A DNA stretch of 64,000 bases from Natronospirillum sp965602035 (GTDB lineage: Bacteria; Pseudomonadota; Gammaproteobacteria; Pseudomonadales; Natronospirillaceae): positions 806,001 through 870,000 of the forward strand of contig OZ271919.1 of NCBI GenBank assembly GCA_965602035.1, read 5' to 3'. Both the position numbers and the translations under genes were made by a program. Below, one piece after another: positions 16,618 to 25,731 of this stretch (position 1 is its first letter; each line of letters starts with the position of its first letter). The notes beneath the pieces were generated by a model that did not search any database, was not told where the DNA came from, and saw only the letters and a list, made by a program, of their open reading frames with translations.

Positions 16618-19053
16618 TCATCGTTCCGGCGGTGGTGGTGCGAGCACCTCTCTGGACCCGTTGTGACCGGGCGGCGACACGATTCCCGCGGCCTCCATTC
16701 CCTCAATCAGACGCGCGGCCCGGTTATAACCAATGCGCAGTTTTCGCTGCACCGAGGATATGGACGCGCGCCCGGATTCAGTCACACAGGCGACGGCCTC
16801 ATCAAAAAGCGGGTCCGCTTCGGCATCATCGCCGCCGCCTTCTACCAACCCGCTCAGCATACCCGTGTCTTCCTGGTCACCGGCCGTTATGTCGTCAATG
16901 TATTCCGGGCTGCCACGTCGTTTCCACTCTGCAACGACCCGGTGTACCTCGTCGTCATCGACAAAGGCGCCGTGCACGCGAATGGGCAGGCTGGTACCGG
17001 GTGGCATGAACAACATATCACCATGTCCGAGCAGCTGCTCTGCCCCACCCTGATCCAGTATGGTGCGCGAATCGACCTTGGACGAGACCTGAAACGCGAT
17101 GCGCGTCGGCACGTTCGCCTTGATAAGGCCGGTAATGACATCCACTGAGGGCCGTTGTGTCGCCAGAATCATATGAATGCCTGCGGCTCTGGCTTTCTGG
17201 GCGATACGCGCGATGAGTTCTTCCACCTTCTTGCCGACGATCATCATCATGTCGGCGAATTCGTCGATCACCACCACGATGGACGGTAATGGCTCCAGCT
17301 CCGGCTGAACGTCATCCAGACTGGTTTCCGCATTCCAGAGCGGATCTTTCAACGGCTGACCCGCGTCACGAGCGGCGCGGACTTTCTTGTTGAAGCCTGC
17401 CAGATTCCGTACCCCGACCTTTGACATCAACTTGTAGCGGCGTTCCATTTCGGCAACGCACCAACGCAGCCCATTGGCCGCATCCTTCATGTCGGTAATC
17501 ACCGGGGTCAGCAGATGGGGGATGCCATCGTACACCGAGAGCTCCAGCATCTTCGGGTCGATCAGTATCATGCGAACCTGCTCAGGCGTTGCCTTCAGCA
17601 GAATGCTGAGCAGCATGGCATTCACGCCGACCGATTTCCCGGAGCCGGTTGTTCCCGCCACCAGCAGGTGTGGCATTTTGGGCAGGTTGGCCACGACCGG
17701 ACTGCCCGCTATGTCATGGCCGAGTGCCAGGGTCAGCGGTGAGTGCGCCTCTGAGAACGCATCAGATGCAAGCACTTCATAGAGGCTGACGATGGCCCGG
17801 TTCTCGTTGGGCACTTCGATACCCACGACCGACTTGCCCGGAATGATTTCGACCACACGCACACTGACCATGGCAAGCGAACGCGCCAGATCCTTGGCCA
17901 GGTTGGAAATTTTCGCGACTTTCACACCCGGAGCCGGCTGGATTTCAAACCGGGTAATGACCGGTCCCGGACAGACCGCAACAACATCCGCCGTAACGCC
18001 GAAATCCTTCAGGCGGGTTTCGAGCAGGCGCGACATCTCGCCCAACTGATCTTCCGTATAGCCGGCGTCGGGCTGATGTCGCGGGGCATCGAGGAGATCC
18101 AGTCCGGGAATAGTGCCCTGCAGCTCCGGAACGACCGGATCGTCGTCGTCATCACCATCGGCACCAACGGTCGGTTGCGGGTCTGACGATAATGGCTGAA
18201 TGGACGGCTTGCGCCGGCTTCCGGTATCGGGTGCACGGGCGTCAGCAGCCGGGGTATTCGTCCCGCGGGCTGGGTCCCCTGCCCCGTTGCCCGCCTGGCT
18301 CGCAGCCGATGATCGGTCCCCACTGCCCGCCTGGTCAGGAGCCTCGTCAGCGTCAGCAATATAGGGTTCCACGGGTTCGGGGCGGACTTTTTTCTTCCGA
18401 CGCTCCCGGGGCCTGGTATCGGCCGTGGGGTTGCGCTGTCTCCGGGCGCCGGTAAACGGCGACACCAGCAGTGCCAGTCCGCTCAGCGTCAACCGGCCCG
18501 TCAGATCGAGCACCGAAATCCACGACAGCCGTGTGGCCAGGGTCAGGCCAAGCAAGGTCGCCGCAACGGCAACCAGACTCAGTACCAGTATGCCGGTGAT
18601 CGGAAACAGTTGCTCGGAAATGGCAATGCCCAGGTAACCGCCCGCGCTGAACGACAGGTCTGAGGGCAGATGCAGGGTCAGCAGCGTATCCAGGCCGGAA
18701 ATGAACAGCACAAACCCGACGCACCGAAACAGGACCAGTGGCCAGTACCAGAGCGTCGGATTCTGGCGCAGCCTCATGACGAGCAAGGCAAGCCACCCCA
18801 GGGTCACCGGAATCACAGTGGCGGCCCAGCCGATCAGCGCAAACGCCAGAGACGCAAACCACGCGCCTGCCGGGCCACCGAGGTTCTGAACCCGGTCGCC
18901 GCGCCCGACACCTGCCCAGCCCGGGTCAGACGGATCAAAGCTGTACAGGGCCACGCCGGCAAGAACGGCCAGCAACAGGAACACCAGCGCCACACCCTCA
19001 TTGAGGAGACGTTGTCGGGTCGCCACAAATTCCTGTTGTGCATCAAACGACAT
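16618..19053 (-). CDS. ftsK: DNA translocase FtsK
   Basis: An 811-residue septal DNA pump that clears chromosome termini during division and activates XerCD at dif. Four or five N-terminal membrane helices (about residues 15-185) are followed by a charged, Pro/Asp-rich linker (about 200-310), the RecA-like motor with Walker A GTTGSGKSVGVN and Walker B VVVIDEFADMMM, and a C-terminal gamma domain (SSVQRKLRIGYNRAARLIEGME) that reads KOPS sites. The linker is short compared with E. coli FtsK. It is divergent from aat across 128 bases. Confidence 0.97.
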   Translation of the reverse strand: MSFDAQQEFVATRQRLLNEGVALVFLLLAVLAGVALYSFDPSDPGWAGVGRGDRVQNLGGPAGAWFASLAFALIGWAATVIPVTLGWLALLVMRLRQNPTLWYWPLVLFRCVGFVLFISGLDTLLTLHLPSDLSFSAGGYLGIAISEQLFPITGILVLSLVAVAATLLGLTLATRLSWISVLDLTGRLTLSGLALLVSPFTGARRQRNPTADTRPRERRKKKVRPEPVEPYIADADEAPDQAGSGDRSSAASQAGNGAGDPARGTNTPAADARAPDTGSRRKPSIQPLSSDPQPTVGADGDDDDDPVVPELQGTIPGLDLLDAPRHQPDAGYTEDQLGEMSRLLETRLKDFGVTADVVAVCPGPVITRFEIQPAPGVKVAKISNLAKDLARSLAMVSVRVVEIIPGKSVVGIEVPNENRAIVSLYEVLASDAFSEAHSPLTLALGHDIAGSPVVANLPKMPHLLVAGTTGSGKSVGVNAMLLSILLKATPEQVRMILIDPKMLELSVYDGIPHLLTPVITDMKDAANGLRWCVAEMERRYKLMSKVGVRNLAGFNKKVRAARDAGQPLKDPLWNAETSLDDVQPELEPLPSIVVVIDEFADMMMIVGKKVEELIARIAQKARAAGIHMILATQRPSVDVITGLIKANVPTRIAFQVSSKVDSRTILDQGGAEQLLGHGDMLFMPPGTSLPIRVHGAFVDDDEVHRVVAEWKRRGSPEYIDDITAGDQEDTGMLSGLVEGGGDDAEADPLFDEAVACVTESGRASISSVQRKLRIGYNRAARLIEGMEAAGIVSPPGHNGSREVLAPPPPER

Positions 19054-19181
19054 GCCAATCTCTTCGTCTTGTCCATTACGCGCGGTTTACCGACACCCGG
19101 CATGGGCGACGGCCGTCAGAGGCGCTACTATAGCACCGGTCGTAGCGAGTAAAAACGTCGCAGAGGAGGAATCCGTCCGTC

Positions 19182-19916
19182 ATGTCGCTGGCCTGGCTTG
19201 ATGACAGTGCATCCCCCCGCTTTCCCCCTACTGAGCAGGCGCTGGATGATCCTCCCGGGTTACTGGCGGTCGGTGGCCGATTAACGGCGGACTGGCTGAT
19301 CGCTGCCTATCAACAGGGCATTTTTCCATGGTACAGCGACCAGGAGCCCATTCTGTGGTGGAGCCCGTCTCCGCGATGTGTCTTTCCGCCGGGTGCGGTG
19401 CACGTCAGCAGGCGCCTGCGCCGTCGACTGCGACACATGTCCGGCCTGAGAATTCGTATCGGGCCGGATTTCGACCGCGTGATTGATCAGTGCGCCGGTA
19501 TAGCCCGGGAAGGCCAGCCGGGAACCTGGATTACTGCTGAGATGATGGCAGCCTATCGCCACCTGTATCGCCTGGGATATGCCACCGCCCTGTCCGTCTG
19601 GAACGGCGATGATCTGGTTGGTGGTCTGTACGGGGTCAGCCTGGGCACGGTATTGTTTGGAGAATCCATGTTTTCGGCTCAACAGGATGGATCAAAAATT
19701 GCGCTGATCGCTGTTGATTACCTGATGCGTCGTGGCGCATGGCAGTTGCTCGATGCTCAGGTGGCCAGCCCTCACCTGTTGAGAATGGGGGCGGAGATGT
19801 GGTCTCGTGAACAATTCGAGGCCGTGCTGCCCGGAACCAGCGGCCAGCATGAGCCGCGCCTCAAGTGGCCCGAGGAACTTGATGTTAATGCGTTTCTTCA
19901 AGACGTCGCCCCATAA
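19182..19916 (+). CDS. aat: Leucyl/phenylalanyl-tRNA-protein transferase
   Basis: A 244-residue enzyme that transfers Leu or Phe from tRNA to proteins with N-terminal Arg or Lys, making N-degrons for ClpS. Family segments are clear: FPPTEQALDDPPGLLAVGG, QGIFPWYSDQEPILWWSPSPR, and VGGLYGVSLGTVLFGESMFS. An AGGAGG sequence lies upstream. Its 3' end overlaps the bpt start region by 35 bases, so the two transferases are translated from one message, followed by infA. Confidence 0.97.
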   Translation: MSLAWLDDSASPRFPPTEQALDDPPGLLAVGGRLTADWLIAAYQQGIFPWYSDQEPILWWSPSPRCVFPPGAVHVSRRLRRRLRHMSGLRIRIGPDFDRVIDQCAGIAREGQPGTWITAEMMAAYRHLYRLGYATALSVWNGDDLVGGLYGVSLGTVLFGESMFSAQQDGSKIALIAVDYLMRRGAWQLLDAQVASPHLLRMGAEMWSREQFEAVLPGTSGQHEPRLKWPEELDVNAFLQDVAP

Positions 19917-20592
19917 GTGCAGCTATATCGAGGGAGAAAGCGCCGAGACGGTTTTCCTTGACCCGGACGTTCAGGTGTCACCTGAACTGTACGAACGACT
20001 TAACGACGTCGGTTTCAGGCGCAGTGGCCCGCATTTTTATCGGCCGGACTGCGCCGCATGCAACCGTTGTCAGCCGGTGCGCGTCCGTGTGCGGGAGTTT
20101 GCGCCGCGCCGTCGCCATCGGCGTATCCGGAAGCGCAACCAGGACATCCGGTGGCGCATCGCGCCCATTCGAGAGACACATGAACACTGGCCGCTGTACG
20201 AGGCCTACATCGCTGCACGGCATGCGGCCGGCGATATGTACCCACCGGACCCCGAGGAGTTCCGGCGCTTTCTGCTGACGCAGACTCAGTTCGGGTTTCT
20301 GCTCGAAGGGCATCTTGACGGACAGCTGGTTGTGGTCTCGGTGGTGGACAGACTGCAGAGCGGTTTGAGCGCCATCTATACGTTTTTTGATCCGGCCTGT
20401 TCCGACCGCTCTCTCGGTACAGCCGCGATTCTTCGACAGATCGAACTGGCCGATGAGCTGGAAATGCCGTTTCTGTATCTCGGCTACTGGATCCGTGAAC
20501 TGCCCGCCATGTCATACAAGTCAGATTTCGCACCGCTCGATGTCTACCGAAACGAGCAGTGGCAACCAATGAATTTTGCACTTTCAGAATGA
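19882..20592 (+). CDS. bpt: Aspartate/glutamate leucyltransferase (Bpt)
   Basis: A 236-residue enzyme related to eukaryotic arginyltransferase ATE1. In bacteria such as Vibrio vulnificus it adds Leu to N-terminal Asp or Glu. Conserved parts are HKCSYIEGESAETVFLDP, the Cys-containing RPDCAACNRCQPVRV (CxxCxxC) and AIYTFFDPACSDRSLGTAAILRQIELA. Start choice: ATG at 19882 follows GAGGA by five bases; a second ATG is two codons later, and longer upstream frames would lie inside aat. The aat-bpt-infA-clpA-clpS neighbourhood supports the assignment. Confidence 0.95.
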   Translation: MLMRFFKTSPHKCSYIEGESAETVFLDPDVQVSPELYERLNDVGFRRSGPHFYRPDCAACNRCQPVRVRVREFAPRRRHRRIRKRNQDIRWRIAPIRETHEHWPLYEAYIAARHAAGDMYPPDPEEFRRFLLTQTQFGFLLEGHLDGQLVVVSVVDRLQSGLSAIYTFFDPACSDRSLGTAAILRQIELADELEMPFLYLGYWIRELPAMSYKSDFAPLDVYRNEQWQPMNFALSE

Positions 20593-20642
20593 TTGGTGCA
20601 GAATTGCGCACCAAACTCTGTGGGTGAGGTTTTTTACACCGT

Positions 20643-20861
20643 ATGGCGAAAGAAGACGTCATTGAAATGGAAGGCGAGATTCTTGATACCCTTCCCAATA
20701 CCATGTTCCGGGTCAAGCTCGAGAACGACCATGTCATTACTGCGCACATCTCCGGCAAGATGCGCAAGAATTACATCCGTATCCTGACCGGTGACAAGGT
20801 GAAGGTTGAACTGACTCCCTATGATCTGACCAAGGGTCGGATTGTTTATCGGTCGAAATAA
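20643..20861 (+). CDS. infA: Translation initiation factor IF-1
   Basis: A 72-residue S1-type OB-fold protein, the standard IF-1 length. The sequence MAKEDVIEMEGEILDTLPN through RIVYRSK is close to E. coli IF-1. It occupies the ribosomal A site during initiation. Placement after aat/bpt and opposite clpA is the classical gammaproteobacterial arrangement. It is followed by a strong bidirectional terminator. Confidence 0.98.
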   Translation: MAKEDVIEMEGEILDTLPNTMFRVKLENDHVITAHISGKMRKNYIRILTGDKVKVELTPYDLTKGRIVYRSK

Positions 20862-20906
20862 CCGGTGTAACCAGTACAGGTTACCGCAGAAATCAGAAGC
20901 AAACGT

Positions 20907-20934
20907 AAAAAAGGCGCCCTGAGGCGCCTTTTTT
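20907..20934. terminator. Bidirectional intrinsic terminator between infA and clpA
   Basis: A perfect GGCGCC stem (20913-20918 with 20923-20928) and CTGA loop, flanked by six A on the left and six T on the right. It reads as an intrinsic terminator on both strands, serving infA on the plus strand and clpA on the minus strand. Confidence 0.93.
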
Positions 20935-20964
20935 CATGGTGCTGATATCAGGCTCGTAGCCTGA

Positions 20965-23250
20965 TCATGCTTCTTCGAGCACGCGACCGGTTTTGGACTC
21001 CCGGAACATGAAGTGCAGGCGGTCATCTTTCACCGATACTTCCACTTCACCGCCCGAGCTCAACGCCCCGAAGAGCAGCGCATCAGCCAGCTTCTTCTTG
21101 ATCTCGTCCTGAATCAGACGAGCCATCGGCCGGGCACCCATGGTCTGGTCATACCCGTGCTCTGCGAGCCAGGCCCGGGCATCCGAATCGACCGTGAGAT
21201 GCACCTTCTTGTCATCCAGTTGCGCCTGCAGTTCGACGAGGAACTTGTCCACCACATTCAGAATGACTTCGGTCGGCAACGGCTGGAACTGAATAATGGC
21301 ATCCAGACGGTTCCGGAACTCGGGCGTGAACATGCGGCGAATCGCTTCGCCCGCGTCCGAAGTATGGTCCTGCGTCGTGAAGCCCATGGAGCGCCGGCTC
21401 ATGTCTTCTGCACCGGCGTTGCTGGTCATCACCAGGATCACATTGCGGAAGTCCGCTTTGCGCCCGTTATTGTCTGTCAATGTGCCGTGGTCCATCACCT
21501 GCAACAGGATGTTGAACACCTCGGGGTGTGCCTTCTCGATTTCATCGAGCAACAGCACCGCATGCGGGTGTTTGGTGACAGCATCGGTCAACAGCCCACC
21601 CTGGTCGTATCCCACGTAGCCCGGAGGCGCACCGATCAGGCGGGAAACGGTGTGCCGCTCCATGTACTCGGACATGTCGAAGCGGATCAGCTCCACACCC
21701 ATGGCTTCGGACAACTGACGCGTCACCTCAGTCTTGCCCACGCCCGTCGGCCCGGCGAAGAGGAACGAGCCTATCGGCTTGTTGCCTTCCTGAAGGCCTG
21801 CACGGGACATTTTGATTGCCGCGCTGAGCGTGTCGATTGCCTCGTCCTGACCGAAAACGGTCATTTTCAGGTTCCGCTCCAGATTCTGGAGCAGTTCCTT
21901 GTCATTGCGCGATACCGACTTGGGCGGAATTCTGGCAATGGTCGCGACGATTTCCTCAATCTCGCTGACGTTGATCACTTTCTTCCGACGGCTCACCGGT
22001 TTCAGCCTCTGAGCGGCACCGGCTTCATCGATAACGTCAATGGCCTTGTCGGGCATGTGACGGTCATTGATGTAGCGGGCACTGAGCGATACCGCGGACC
22101 GGAGCGCCTTGTCGGTGTAACGGATGTCGTGGTGCTCTTCAAATTTCGTCTTGAGCCCTTTCAGTATCTGATAGGTGTCGTTCTCGTTCGGTTCCACCAC
22201 GTCGATTTTCTGGAAACGCCGTGTGAGCGCCGTATCCTTTTCGAAAATACCGCGGAATTCCTGGAATGTGGTTGAGCCGATACAGCGCAGTTCACCACTG
22301 CTGAGCATAGGCTTCAGCAGGTTTGAGGCATCCATGACACCACCGGACGCCGCACCGGCGCCGATGATCGTGTGGATTTCATCGATGAACAGAATCGCTT
22401 TCTCGCGCTTCTGCAGTTGCGCCAGCAGCGCCTTCAGGCGCTTCTCGAAATCGCCACGGTACTTGGTGCCGGCCAGCAATGAACCGAGATCGAGTGAGAA
22501 CACTTCCGCGTCACTGATGATTTCCGGCACGTCGCCATCGACGATTTTCTTGGCCAGACCCTCAACAATGGCGGTCTTGCCGACCCCGGATTCACCCACC
22601 AACAAGGGGTTATTCTTGCGGCGACGCGACAGGATCTGAACAACACGTTCCACTTCCTTCTCGCGGCCCACCAGCGGGTCTATGCGACCTTCCCGGGCGT
22701 TCTTGTTCAGATTCGTGGCGAAGCCCTCCAGGCCCTCACCGGTTTCCGCATCCACCGGCTCCTCGGCGGCGCCCTCTTCGGGCTCCGCGCCGGGCTGATC
22801 AGAACTGCCACCCTCAACCTTGGAAATACCATGGGCGATGAAGTTCACAACATCGATGCGTGACACATTCTGTTGGCGCAGGAGATAAACGGCCTGGCTT
22901 TCCTGTTCGCTGAAAATCGCGACGAGCACATTGGCACCCGACACTTCATTCTTGCCGGACGACTGAACATGAAAGACGGCACGCTGCAGCACACGCTGGA
23001 AACCCAGTGTCGGCTGTGTGTCGCGCTCATTGTCCTGCTCCGGAATGATGGGCGTGGTTGCATCTATAAATTCCGACAACTCCCTGCGCAGCCGTTCCGT
23101 ATCAACAGCGCACGCATTGAGCACCTCCAGAGCGGCGTCATTATCCATGAGTGACAGCAGCAAGTGCTCCACAGTCATAAACTCATGGCGCTTCTCACGA
23201 GCTTCTTTAAACGCCTGATTGAGCGTACTCTCGAGTTCTTTGCTTAACAT
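20965..23250 (-). CDS. clpA: ATP-dependent Clp protease ATP-binding subunit ClpA
   Basis: A 761-residue Hsp100 unfoldase that feeds ClpP. It has an N-domain (about residues 1-145) that docks ClpS, a charged linker (about 146-170), a first AAA+ module with GESGVGKTAIVEGLA and ILFIDEIHTIIGAG, and a second with GPTGVGKTEVTRQLSEAMG and LLLDEIEKAHPEVFNILLQVMD. The IGL-type ClpP-docking loop lies in the usual place near MSRRSMGF. The end is VLEEA. clpS precedes it by 19 bases on the same strand. Confidence 0.98.
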   Translation of the reverse strand: MLSKELESTLNQAFKEAREKRHEFMTVEHLLLSLMDNDAALEVLNACAVDTERLRRELSEFIDATTPIIPEQDNERDTQPTLGFQRVLQRAVFHVQSSGKNEVSGANVLVAIFSEQESQAVYLLRQQNVSRIDVVNFIAHGISKVEGGSSDQPGAEPEEGAAEEPVDAETGEGLEGFATNLNKNAREGRIDPLVGREKEVERVVQILSRRRKNNPLLVGESGVGKTAIVEGLAKKIVDGDVPEIISDAEVFSLDLGSLLAGTKYRGDFEKRLKALLAQLQKREKAILFIDEIHTIIGAGAASGGVMDASNLLKPMLSSGELRCIGSTTFQEFRGIFEKDTALTRRFQKIDVVEPNENDTYQILKGLKTKFEEHHDIRYTDKALRSAVSLSARYINDRHMPDKAIDVIDEAGAAQRLKPVSRRKKVINVSEIEEIVATIARIPPKSVSRNDKELLQNLERNLKMTVFGQDEAIDTLSAAIKMSRAGLQEGNKPIGSFLFAGPTGVGKTEVTRQLSEAMGVELIRFDMSEYMERHTVSRLIGAPPGYVGYDQGGLLTDAVTKHPHAVLLLDEIEKAHPEVFNILLQVMDHGTLTDNNGRKADFRNVILVMTSNAGAEDMSRRSMGFTTQDHTSDAGEAIRRMFTPEFRNRLDAIIQFQPLPTEVILNVVDKFLVELQAQLDDKKVHLTVDSDARAWLAEHGYDQTMGARPMARLIQDEIKKKLADALLFGALSSGGEVEVSVKDDRLHFMFRESKTGRVLEEA

Positions 23251-23269
23251 CAGAAGCCACCTCGCTCAC

Positions 23270-23590
23270 TTATTCCAACGGTTCCACTTCACAGAGCAGT
23301 GGATGCTCGTGATCGCGCGCACACTGGTTAACCTGCTCAGCCTTGGTTTCTGCAATATCCCTCGGGAATACACCGCATACACCCTTGCCACGCTGATGCA
23401 CGGCCAACATTACCTGGGTCGCCATTTCACGGTCCATATTGAAGAAAACTTCCAGAACCTCAACCACAAATTCCATCGGAGTATAGTCATCATTGAGAAG
23501 AACTACCCGGTAGAGTTGTGGCGGCTTCAGTTGCGGGTCCGCCGTTTTCGGCCGGATCACCGGCGAATCGGTACTACCCGGTCCCGCCAT
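23270..23590 (-). CDS. clpS: ATP-dependent Clp protease adaptor ClpS
   Basis: The N-recognin that binds Leu, Phe, Tyr or Trp N-termini and delivers them to ClpA. The core YRVVLLNDDYTPMEFVVEVLEVFF contains the Asn-Asp-Asp pocket for the alpha-amino group, and MATQVMLAVHQRGKGVCGVF plus CEVE follow. The start used is ATG at 23590, with AAGGTG nine bases upstream, giving 106 residues. Longer in-frame starts exist at 23638 (ATG) and 23656 (TTG), and the flexible N-terminus varies between species, so the start is uncertain. Confidence 0.95.
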   Translation of the reverse strand: MAGPGSTDSPVIRPKTADPQLKPPQLYRVVLLNDDYTPMEFVVEVLEVFFNMDREMATQVMLAVHQRGKGVCGVFPRDIAETKAEQVNQCARDHEHPLLCEVEPLE

Positions 23591-23656
23591 GTTGCTAATC
23601 ACCTTGGAACGATCAGTCACGGAATGCAAGCCGTTCATTTTCCGAATGTAGGTCAA

Positions 23657-24047
23657 TAATACCGCTACCCGCCGTAATCGTTCAATTTCAATGGCTGCAT
23701 CCGCAGCCCACCTTTCCAGGCTCTGTCATCAGGCCATTACCGACCCTGACTGAAACTCAAGATGAGCCCGCGCAACGCGGATTTCAATAGCCTGCTATCG
23801 TATTTACTGTTTATTCGCAGATCTGGATTGATAAATAACCGGGGTTGGCCACCAGTCTGACGTTTTCAACGCCTTGACAACGACCGTGACCCTGTCCAAG
23901 ATCGGAAGAGTTGGTTAATATTTAATCGGGTCGAAATTGCGTTTCTGTATCGGATCCGTTTCAGGCCCTTCCCTCAACCAGCGATGCCGGAGCGACACCA
24001 TAATAACCCCGGCGCAGATCAACCCCGGATTACTCAGGAGCGAAGTT
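23657..24047. other. Intergenic region between clpS and the cold-shock gene
   Basis: About 390 bases holding the divergent promoters of clpS and the cold-shock gene. On the plus strand TTGACA (23874-23879) has a CAAGAT 17 bases on, a fair -35 with a poor -10. An AT-rich patch (TTAATATTTAAT) lies near 23912. Cold-shock genes usually have long structured leaders, so a leader of up to 140 bases is plausible. A 12-base match to a sequencing-adapter core occurs at 23899-23910 (see findings). Confidence 0.45.
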
Positions 24048-24359
24048 ATGCCTGCAGGGAAAGTAAAATGGTTCAATAACGCCAAAGGGTTCGGTTTTAT
24101 CGTCACTGACGGTGCATCGGAAGACATCTTCGTGCACTACTCGGCGATTCTGATGGACGGGTACAAGACGCTGAAAGCCGGACAGCCGGTTGCGTTTGAT
24201 ACGATGCAGGCCGATCGCGGCATTCATGCTGTGAACATCCGGCCCTGCCGCACCGAGCAGGAAGCCATCGATCAGGCACTGGCCATGTCCCGGGCCACTG
24301 ATGATTCTGCCCCTGCTGCGGATGACGCCGGCAGCGCCGGCGCACAGACCGGCACCTGA
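24048..24359 (+). CDS. Cold-shock domain protein (CspD-like) with C-terminal extension
   Basis: A 103-residue protein. Residues 1-66 form a cold-shock domain with both RNA-binding motifs, GKVKWFNNAKGFGFI (RNP1) and DIFVHYSAI (RNP2). The last 35 residues are Ala- and Asp-rich and probably disordered. An AGGAG sequence lies seven bases before the ATG. It faces away from clpS-clpA, the same position as cspD in E. coli, a stationary-phase replication inhibitor. The assignment to CspD in particular is by position. Confidence 0.9.
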   Translation: MPAGKVKWFNNAKGFGFIVTDGASEDIFVHYSAILMDGYKTLKAGQPVAFDTMQADRGIHAVNIRPCRTEQEAIDQALAMSRATDDSAPAADDAGSAGAQTGT

Positions 24360-24434
24360 AGGTGCCCGCCCCGGCAAGACCGGGCGAGCGGTTACAGCGG
24401 CGTCTGTCACGCCACGAGTGCGATGACCCGGCGA

Positions 24435-25634
24435 TCAGGTACGGGCATCCAGAACTCGTGGATCCACGTCGGCATCATAGTCCACGCTGTTGAAACCGAA
24501 GCCGAACAGGTGAAAGAAAGCCTCCTGATAACCGCGAAAATCGGACAATTCGTTCAGATTTTCCGTTGTCACTTCGGCCCAGAGCCGCTCTACTTCCTGC
24601 TGAACGGAATCGGCCAACTCGGGCAGATCCACCCGGACACGCCCCTTGTCATCGAGTTCCGGCTGGCCCTGGCCATAGATCTCTTCGCCCAGCAAACGAT
24701 GCAATTGGTGGATCGCCTCCTCGTGCGACCCCTGGTCCTTCATCACCCGGTACAGCAGTGAAATATACAGCGGCATCACCGGTATCGCCGAAGAGGCCTG
24801 CGTTACCAGTGCCTTCAGCACGGATACCCGGGCGCTGCCACCGTACTTACGGACGAGTTCCGCATTGATCCCCGCTGCTGCCCGGTCTAGATCCTCTTTT
24901 GCCTTACCGATCGTGGCATGACCATATATCGGCCAGGTCAACTCCTTGCCGATGTACGTAAAGGAGGTGGTCTGAACGCCATCTGCCAGCACGCCGCCCC
25001 GGTCGAGCGCATCGATCCAGCGCTCCCAGTCTTCACCCCCCATCACTTTCACCGTGGCGTCAATTTCCGCCTGGTTCGCCGGTTCGAGCGTCAGTTCGCT
25101 CACCTCACCCGTATCCGTGTTCAATGTCTTTCGAGTGACCGGTTCGCCAATCGGCTTCAGCACAGAACTGTAGACTTCACCGGTAACCGGGTCTTTCCGG
25201 CGCGGGGCGGCAAGACTGTAAACCACCAGATCCACCTGGCCCATTTCTTCACGAACAGCGGCAACAACCTCTTCTTTTGCTTCGTCGGAGAATGCATCAA
25301 GGTTGAACGTTCGGTGATGGCGGCCGGCAGAGCGAGCCTCAGCCTCGCGCTCAAATGCGCGTGTATTGTACCAGCCGGCTGATCCTGTCTTCTTTTCGGT
25401 AGCCGGCTTCTCGAACATCACACCCATGGTATCCGCGCCGAACCCGAAAGCGCTCACTATGCGAGCCGCCAGACCGTACCCGGTTGAGCATCCCAGCACG
25501 AGCACGCGCCTGGGTCCGTTGTCGGGATAAGTCTGAGACTGTACATAATCAATCTGTTCCCGGACATGCGCTTCGCATCCCAACGGGTGCGCTGTTGTGC
25601 AGATGAAACCGCGTACTTTGGGTTTGATGATCAT
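24435..25634 (-). CDS. fabV: Enoyl-ACP reductase FabV (trans-2-enoyl-CoA/ACP reductase)
   Basis: A 399-residue NADH-dependent enoyl reductase for the last step of fatty-acid elongation. The sequence begins MIIKPKVRGFICTTAHPLGC and continues with VLGCSTGYGLAARIVSAFGFGADT, the long cofactor loop of FabV. The FabV-type Tyr-x8-Lys catalytic pair is expected in SFTYIGKELTWPIYGHATIGKAK. FabV enzymes are typically resistant to triclosan. It is preceded by an AGGA Shine-Dalgarno motif and stands alone, convergent with the cold-shock gene. Confidence 0.97.
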   Translation of the reverse strand: MIIKPKVRGFICTTAHPLGCEAHVREQIDYVQSQTYPDNGPRRVLVLGCSTGYGLAARIVSAFGFGADTMGVMFEKPATEKKTGSAGWYNTRAFEREAEARSAGRHHRTFNLDAFSDEAKEEVVAAVREEMGQVDLVVYSLAAPRRKDPVTGEVYSSVLKPIGEPVTRKTLNTDTGEVSELTLEPANQAEIDATVKVMGGEDWERWIDALDRGGVLADGVQTTSFTYIGKELTWPIYGHATIGKAKEDLDRAAAGINAELVRKYGGSARVSVLKALVTQASSAIPVMPLYISLLYRVMKDQGSHEEAIHQLHRLLGEEIYGQGQPELDDKGRVRVDLPELADSVQQEVERLWAEVTTENLNELSDFRGYQEAFFHLFGFGFNSVDYDADVDPRVLDART

Positions 25635-25731
25635 AATGGGTCCTGTTTCGATTGTTCCATGTAACCGCAGCCTAGTTTACGGATAGACAGGGTTTCCGGG
25701 AACCGACTGTATGTCACAAGAGTATATTGTT

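Noticed and set aside
15738..17009. 423-codon plus-strand frame across rarA, lolA and ftsK
   Set aside because: It lies antisense to three well-identified genes and has no recognisable protein features.
24365..24387. GC-rich inverted repeat between the cold-shock gene and fabV as a terminator
   Set aside because: The stem is imperfect with a bulge and there is no T run on either strand.
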